Notes under the pieces: model-generated
Databases searched by the model: none
Seen by the model: only the letters and a program-made list of their open reading frames with translations
Told to the model about the DNA's origin: nothing
In this document: positions 35,712 to 38,764 of the stretch, piece by piece
Position numbering within the stretch: position 1 is the stretch's first letter
Layout: each line of letters begins with the position of its first letter
Source: an uncultured Eubacteriales bacterium
GTDB lineage: Bacteria; Bacillota; Clostridia; Oscillospirales; Oscillospiraceae
Assembly (NCBI GenBank): GCA_902477055.1
Contig: CABSFY010000004.1
Location: 1 to 38,764, forward strand
DNA length: 38,764 bases
Direction of reading: 5' to 3'
Made by a program: the position numbers and the translations under genes

Positions 35712-38700
35712 AAAAACGACTGTTCGCCATTCTGCTGACGCTCTGCCTGCTCGCGCAGCTATTGCCGTTTACGGCAAACGCAGTTCGCCTTGATTGGCCG
35801 CATCCGTCGGCGCATTGCGTCTGCGGAGGAGGAATCAGCAATCATAAAGCCATGAACGGACACACGACCTATGAAGGGGTCTACTTCACCAAGGACGGGA
35901 AGGAAAATACCTCCGGCAACGACATTTCAAAGATGAACGCGATCCAATCGGAAGCGGACCTTATGGAGATCCACCATAACGCAGCGAACAACAAGGGAAA
36001 AACGTTCTACTATTACCTTGCCAATGATGTCACCCTAACGAAACGAATCTATGTTTGGGAGGGCTGCACGTTTGTGATCTGTTTGCATGGTCATACCCTT
36101 ACCTGCAATGTGCCGGATGCAGAAAGCGCCTTCCTTGTGATGAATAACGCGCGTCTGGTATTTACGGATTGCCAGTTCTCCGGCGACCGTGGCCTCATCA
36201 CCGGTGACAGCTGCGCTGCCGTTTATGTTTCCAGCTCTGCAACCTTTGAGCTTTACGGCGTGAGCATCTGCATGACCAGCTCGGAAACGGACGGCATCCG
36301 CGATGTTTACAACGACCCGGTTTGCGGCGTTTATAACTGCGGCACCTTCAATATGTACGGCGGCTGCTACTATCAAAAAAGCTCCGACTATCCTACGGAT
36401 CGCCCGGTCATCAGCAACATCCGCAACACCAAGTACGGCCCCGGTGTAATTAACAGAGGAACCTTCAACATGTACGACGGCATCATCTCCGGCAATGAGC
36501 GGAGCGGCGTGATGTCCACCATCACCACTTCGGATGATACCATCAACCTCTACGGCGGTACGATCACCGGCAATACCGGCGCGGGTATTTCGGCCACCCA
36601 CTGGCCCATGCCCTCCATCGCGACAAGCGACTATTATACCAACGTCAACCTCTACGGCGGCACGATCTCGGAGAATACCGGCGCGGGCATCGACGCAGCC
36701 TACGGCAGAGTGACCATGGCGCAGCAGAGCAGCGCCATTCCCGCCGAGATCAAGAACAACAAGGGCGGCGCGATCTCGCTGACGCGGGACGGCTCGACCG
36801 CCAACCTCGGCACCGGCCGGATTACCGGCAACTCCGGCGGCAAGGGCGCGGTCGCGCTGAGCGCAGGCTCCCTGACCCTTACCGGCGATGTGAAGATCAC
36901 CGGAAACACCGGCGCAAACCTCTACCTCGCCAGCGGAAAAACCGTTACATTGGATAAGCTCGGCAGCGGTGCGCAGATCGGCGTTACCACGGAGAGTACG
37001 GCGGTTCCCGTGGTGTTCGCCGCGGCCAACGGCACGGATTACACCAGCCGCTTTACCCCGGACAGCGCGGGCTACAGCATCGGCTATAACGCCGCGCAGC
37101 AGCTCCAGCTGCAAACCATGACCTATCCCGTGACCTACGCCCCCGGCGCAAACGGCACGGGCGACAGCAAGACGGTGAACAAGGAGCATAACCGCTATCT
37201 GGAGCTGCAAGGCGCGCTCTTTACCCGCCTCGGCTATACGCAGGTCGGCTGGTCGAAGCACGACGGCGGCGAGAGGGACTATTCCCTGAACGCGATTTAT
37301 GAGCAAAACGCGGCGCTTACGCTCTACCCCGTCTGGGAGGAGCGCAGCGACTACACCGTCCGCATCGTCAACCGCGACGGCACGACGGTCACGGAATTGA
37401 AGAACGTCAAATGGACGGATGAAATTTGGAAGCTCCTGACGCCAAGACCGACGAGAGAAAATGGTGAGATTCTGCAAAGACTGCTGCTCGGCACAAAGAG
37501 AGTCGGAGGCGGAGACACCTATGGCAACTTTGCCACGGGCGGCGAGGACAGCCTTACCTTCATTGCTGTTTGGAGCGGCATCTTCGCGAACAGCAGCACC
37601 ATTTCTGTAGGCGATTCCCAGTGGACCGGCTATCGTGCGGATGCTTCGGAGCGATTCTTCCGCGATGACCAGACGGTGACGCTCACCGTGCCGCATCCGG
37701 AAGAACTGTTGTATTTCCAGTATGCGGTCAGCGATCAGCTTTTTGAAAATCTCGAGAGTGCAGAACGCAATCTGCGCGACGATGTTGTGGATTATACGGG
37801 TACCCTCAGCACCGCTTCGCTGAATCTGGAGGAGGGGAAGCCCTATGTGATCTATGGCTATCTCATCACTGAGTCGGTCAATGTCGTCATTATCAATACG
37901 GATAAAATCATCATCGACAAGACCGCCCCGGCGATCACCGGCGCGAAGGACGGCGATGTTTTCTGCGGCGAGGGCGATAAGACCCTCACCGTGACCGATC
38001 GGTATCTGGACACCGTGACCGTCAACGGCAAGACGGTGACCCCCAACGAACAGGGCGAGATCACCCTCACCGATGCGAGAACCCCGCAGACCGTCGTCGC
38101 CACGGACAAGGCGGGCAATTCCACGACGCTCACCGTGACCGTCCATTCGTCCCATTCCTACAAATGGCAGACAGGAAACGGCCAGTATTGGGGCGAATGC
38201 GAATTCTGCGGCAATAGGGTCGAAAAGACGAACGTTCCCACCCTGACCATCACCAGCCCGGATGCCGTCTGCCGCACGCAGGACTTTGAATTCTCTTTCA
38301 ACCTGCCGGAGGGCTGCACGGATCCCGCCTACAGCTATGAGTTCACCTTCTCGGGCGACGGCGAACCCATCACCTCGGTCGACGGCGTCTGCGCGGGGAC
38401 GATTCCGGCCAATTCCTACATGGCAGAGGAAAACAGCTTCCGCTTTATCGCCTCTGCCACGACGGCGGAGGGCTACCGGTTCAGCGTTTCCAAGAGCATC
38501 ACCCTCCGCGAGCACTCCGGCGGCACGGCGACCTGCACGGAGCAGGCCGTCTGTGTCCACTGCGGCCAGTCCTACGGCGCGCTGAAGCCGCACAGCTTCA
38601 CGGCGGAAAAGGCCGAAGAAATGTATCTGAAAACCGCCGCGACCTGCACCGAAAAGGCAGTATATTACAAATCCTGCGCCGTCTGCGGTACCAGCTCCAA

Positions 38701-38764
38701 GGGAACCGCCGACGAGGTGACCTTTGAATCCGGCAAGCCGCTCGGCCATGACTGGGGCGCGTGG
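35708..38764 (+). CDS. Secreted multidomain surface protein, beta-helix and Cys/Gly-His modules (partial, 3' end missing)
   Basis: Open for 1019 codons to the window edge without a stop. The ATG at 35708 follows GGAGG and overlaps the TetR stop. A signal peptide ends near TANAV (about residue 26). At about 130-420 a right-handed parallel beta-helix is suggested by recurring NLYGGTITGNTGAGI-type rungs. At about 470-545 an InlB-type B-repeat/Flg_new-like domain is recognisable (VTYAPGANGTG, GYTQVGWS, LTLYPVWEE), with a possible second, weaker one to about 625. An Ig-like domain starts near 737 (DKTAPAITGAKDGD). Near 830 there is CEFCGN, and from about 940 there are Cys-rich modules like those of the two LRR proteins, including TAATCTEKAV and GHDWGAW. 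SLH domains may follow beyond the window. It is a likely cell-surface or adhesion protein; the substrate is unknown. Confidence 0.88.
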   Translation, partial: MKKRLFAILLTLCLLAQLLPFTANAVRLDWPHPSAHCVCGGGISNHKAMNGHTTYEGVYFTKDGKENTSGNDISKMNAIQSEADLMEIHHNAANNKGKTFYYYLANDVTLTKRIYVWEGCTFVICLHGHTLTCNVPDAESAFLVMNNARLVFTDCQFSGDRGLITGDSCAAVYVSSSATFELYGVSICMTSSETDGIRDVYNDPVCGVYNCGTFNMYGGCYYQKSSDYPTDRPVISNIRNTKYGPGVINRGTFNMYDGIISGNERSGVMSTITTSDDTINLYGGTITGNTGAGISATHWPMPSIATSDYYTNVNLYGGTISENTGAGIDAAYGRVTMAQQSSAIPAEIKNNKGGAISLTRDGSTANLGTGRITGNSGGKGAVALSAGSLTLTGDVKITGNTGANLYLASGKTVTLDKLGSGAQIGVTTESTAVPVVFAAANGTDYTSRFTPDSAGYSIGYNAAQQLQLQTMTYPVTYAPGANGTGDSKTVNKEHNRYLELQGALFTRLGYTQVGWSKHDGGERDYSLNAIYEQNAALTLYPVWEERSDYTVRIVNRDGTTVTELKNVKWTDEIWKLLTPRPTRENGEILQRLLLGTKRVGGGDTYGNFATGGEDSLTFIAVWSGIFANSSTISVGDSQWTGYRADASERFFRDDQTVTLTVPHPEELLYFQYAVSDQLFENLESAERNLRDDVVDYTGTLSTASLNLEEGKPYVIYGYLITESVNVVIINTDKIIIDKTAPAITGAKDGDVFCGEGDKTLTVTDRYLDTVTVNGKTVTPNEQGEITLTDARTPQTVVATDKAGNSTTLTVTVHSSHSYKWQTGNGQYWGECEFCGNRVEKTNVPTLTITSPDAVCRTQDFEFSFNLPEGCTDPAYSYEFTFSGDGEPITSVDGVCAGTIPANSYMAEENSFRFIASATTAEGYRFSVSKSITLREHSGGTATCTEQAVCVHCGQSYGALKPHSFTAEKAEEMYLKTAATCTEKAVYYKSCAVCGTSSKGTADEVTFESGKPLGHDWGAW

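Noticed and set aside
36035..38749. A 904-codon open frame on the minus strand opposite the third surface protein
   Set aside because: The plus strand has a signal peptide, ribosome binding site and recognisable domains; the antisense frame is low-complexity Arg/Ala/Val/Asp without motifs.

Overview
The window looks like a chromosome segment of a moderately GC-rich, low-GC-phylum Gram-positive anaerobe, most likely a gut clostridium of the Oscillospiraceae/Ruminococcaceae type. The reasons are the Firmicutes-length RpoC, a MurE with the meso-diaminopimelate signature DNPR, a PASTA-type division transpeptidase, MraZ in front of rsmH, strong GGAGG ribosome binding sites, consensus SigA promoters, and large secreted BspA-type leucine-rich-repeat proteins with S-layer-homology (SLH) domains. 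Genus assignment is inference.

Region 1 (1-5154): the 3' end of rpoB, complete rpoC, then a lipoprotein gene and a terminator. Region 2 (5252-19533): a long division and cell wall cluster, mraZ-rsmH-ftsL-PBP(PASTA)-murE-murF-mraY-ftsW-murG-murA-ftsQ, then ftsZ behind its own promoter. It has a MraZ-type operator of four 10-bp units overlapping the mraZ ribosome binding site, and a terminator-like hairpin inside the cluster before the PBP gene. murD, murB, murC and ftsA are not in it. Together the genes make lipid II from UDP-GlcNAc and UDP-MurNAc-peptide, polymerise and crosslink it at the septum, and assemble the divisome.

Region 3 (19556-21596): a three-gene operon with ATGA-type overlaps, for a TrpR-like YerC protein, a SAM methyltransferase and the redox chaperone Hsp33, closed by a bidirectional terminator. 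Region 4 (21613-24768, minus strand): three tandem paralogous membrane proteins with a YcxB-like cytoplasmic domain and an extracytoplasmic domain of unknown role. Region 5 (24888-25632): a consensus promoter driving tRNA-Val, -Asp, -Phe, -Gly and -Cys. The last 21 bases of tRNA-Phe are repeated downstream, beyond a structured palindromic element.

Region 6 (25633-38764): a surface-protein locus. Two LRR/SLH proteins end in an identical 838-bp cassette that includes the terminator, although the body of the first gene is visibly more AT-rich than that of the second. A TetR-family regulator follows, with an operator-like dyad over its own promoter; it is translationally coupled to a third secreted protein (beta-helix, Ig-like and Cys-x2-Cys modules) that runs off the window. 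All three surface proteins share Cys-rich modules punctuated by Gly-His.

All family assignments come from reading motifs by eye; no database search was run.
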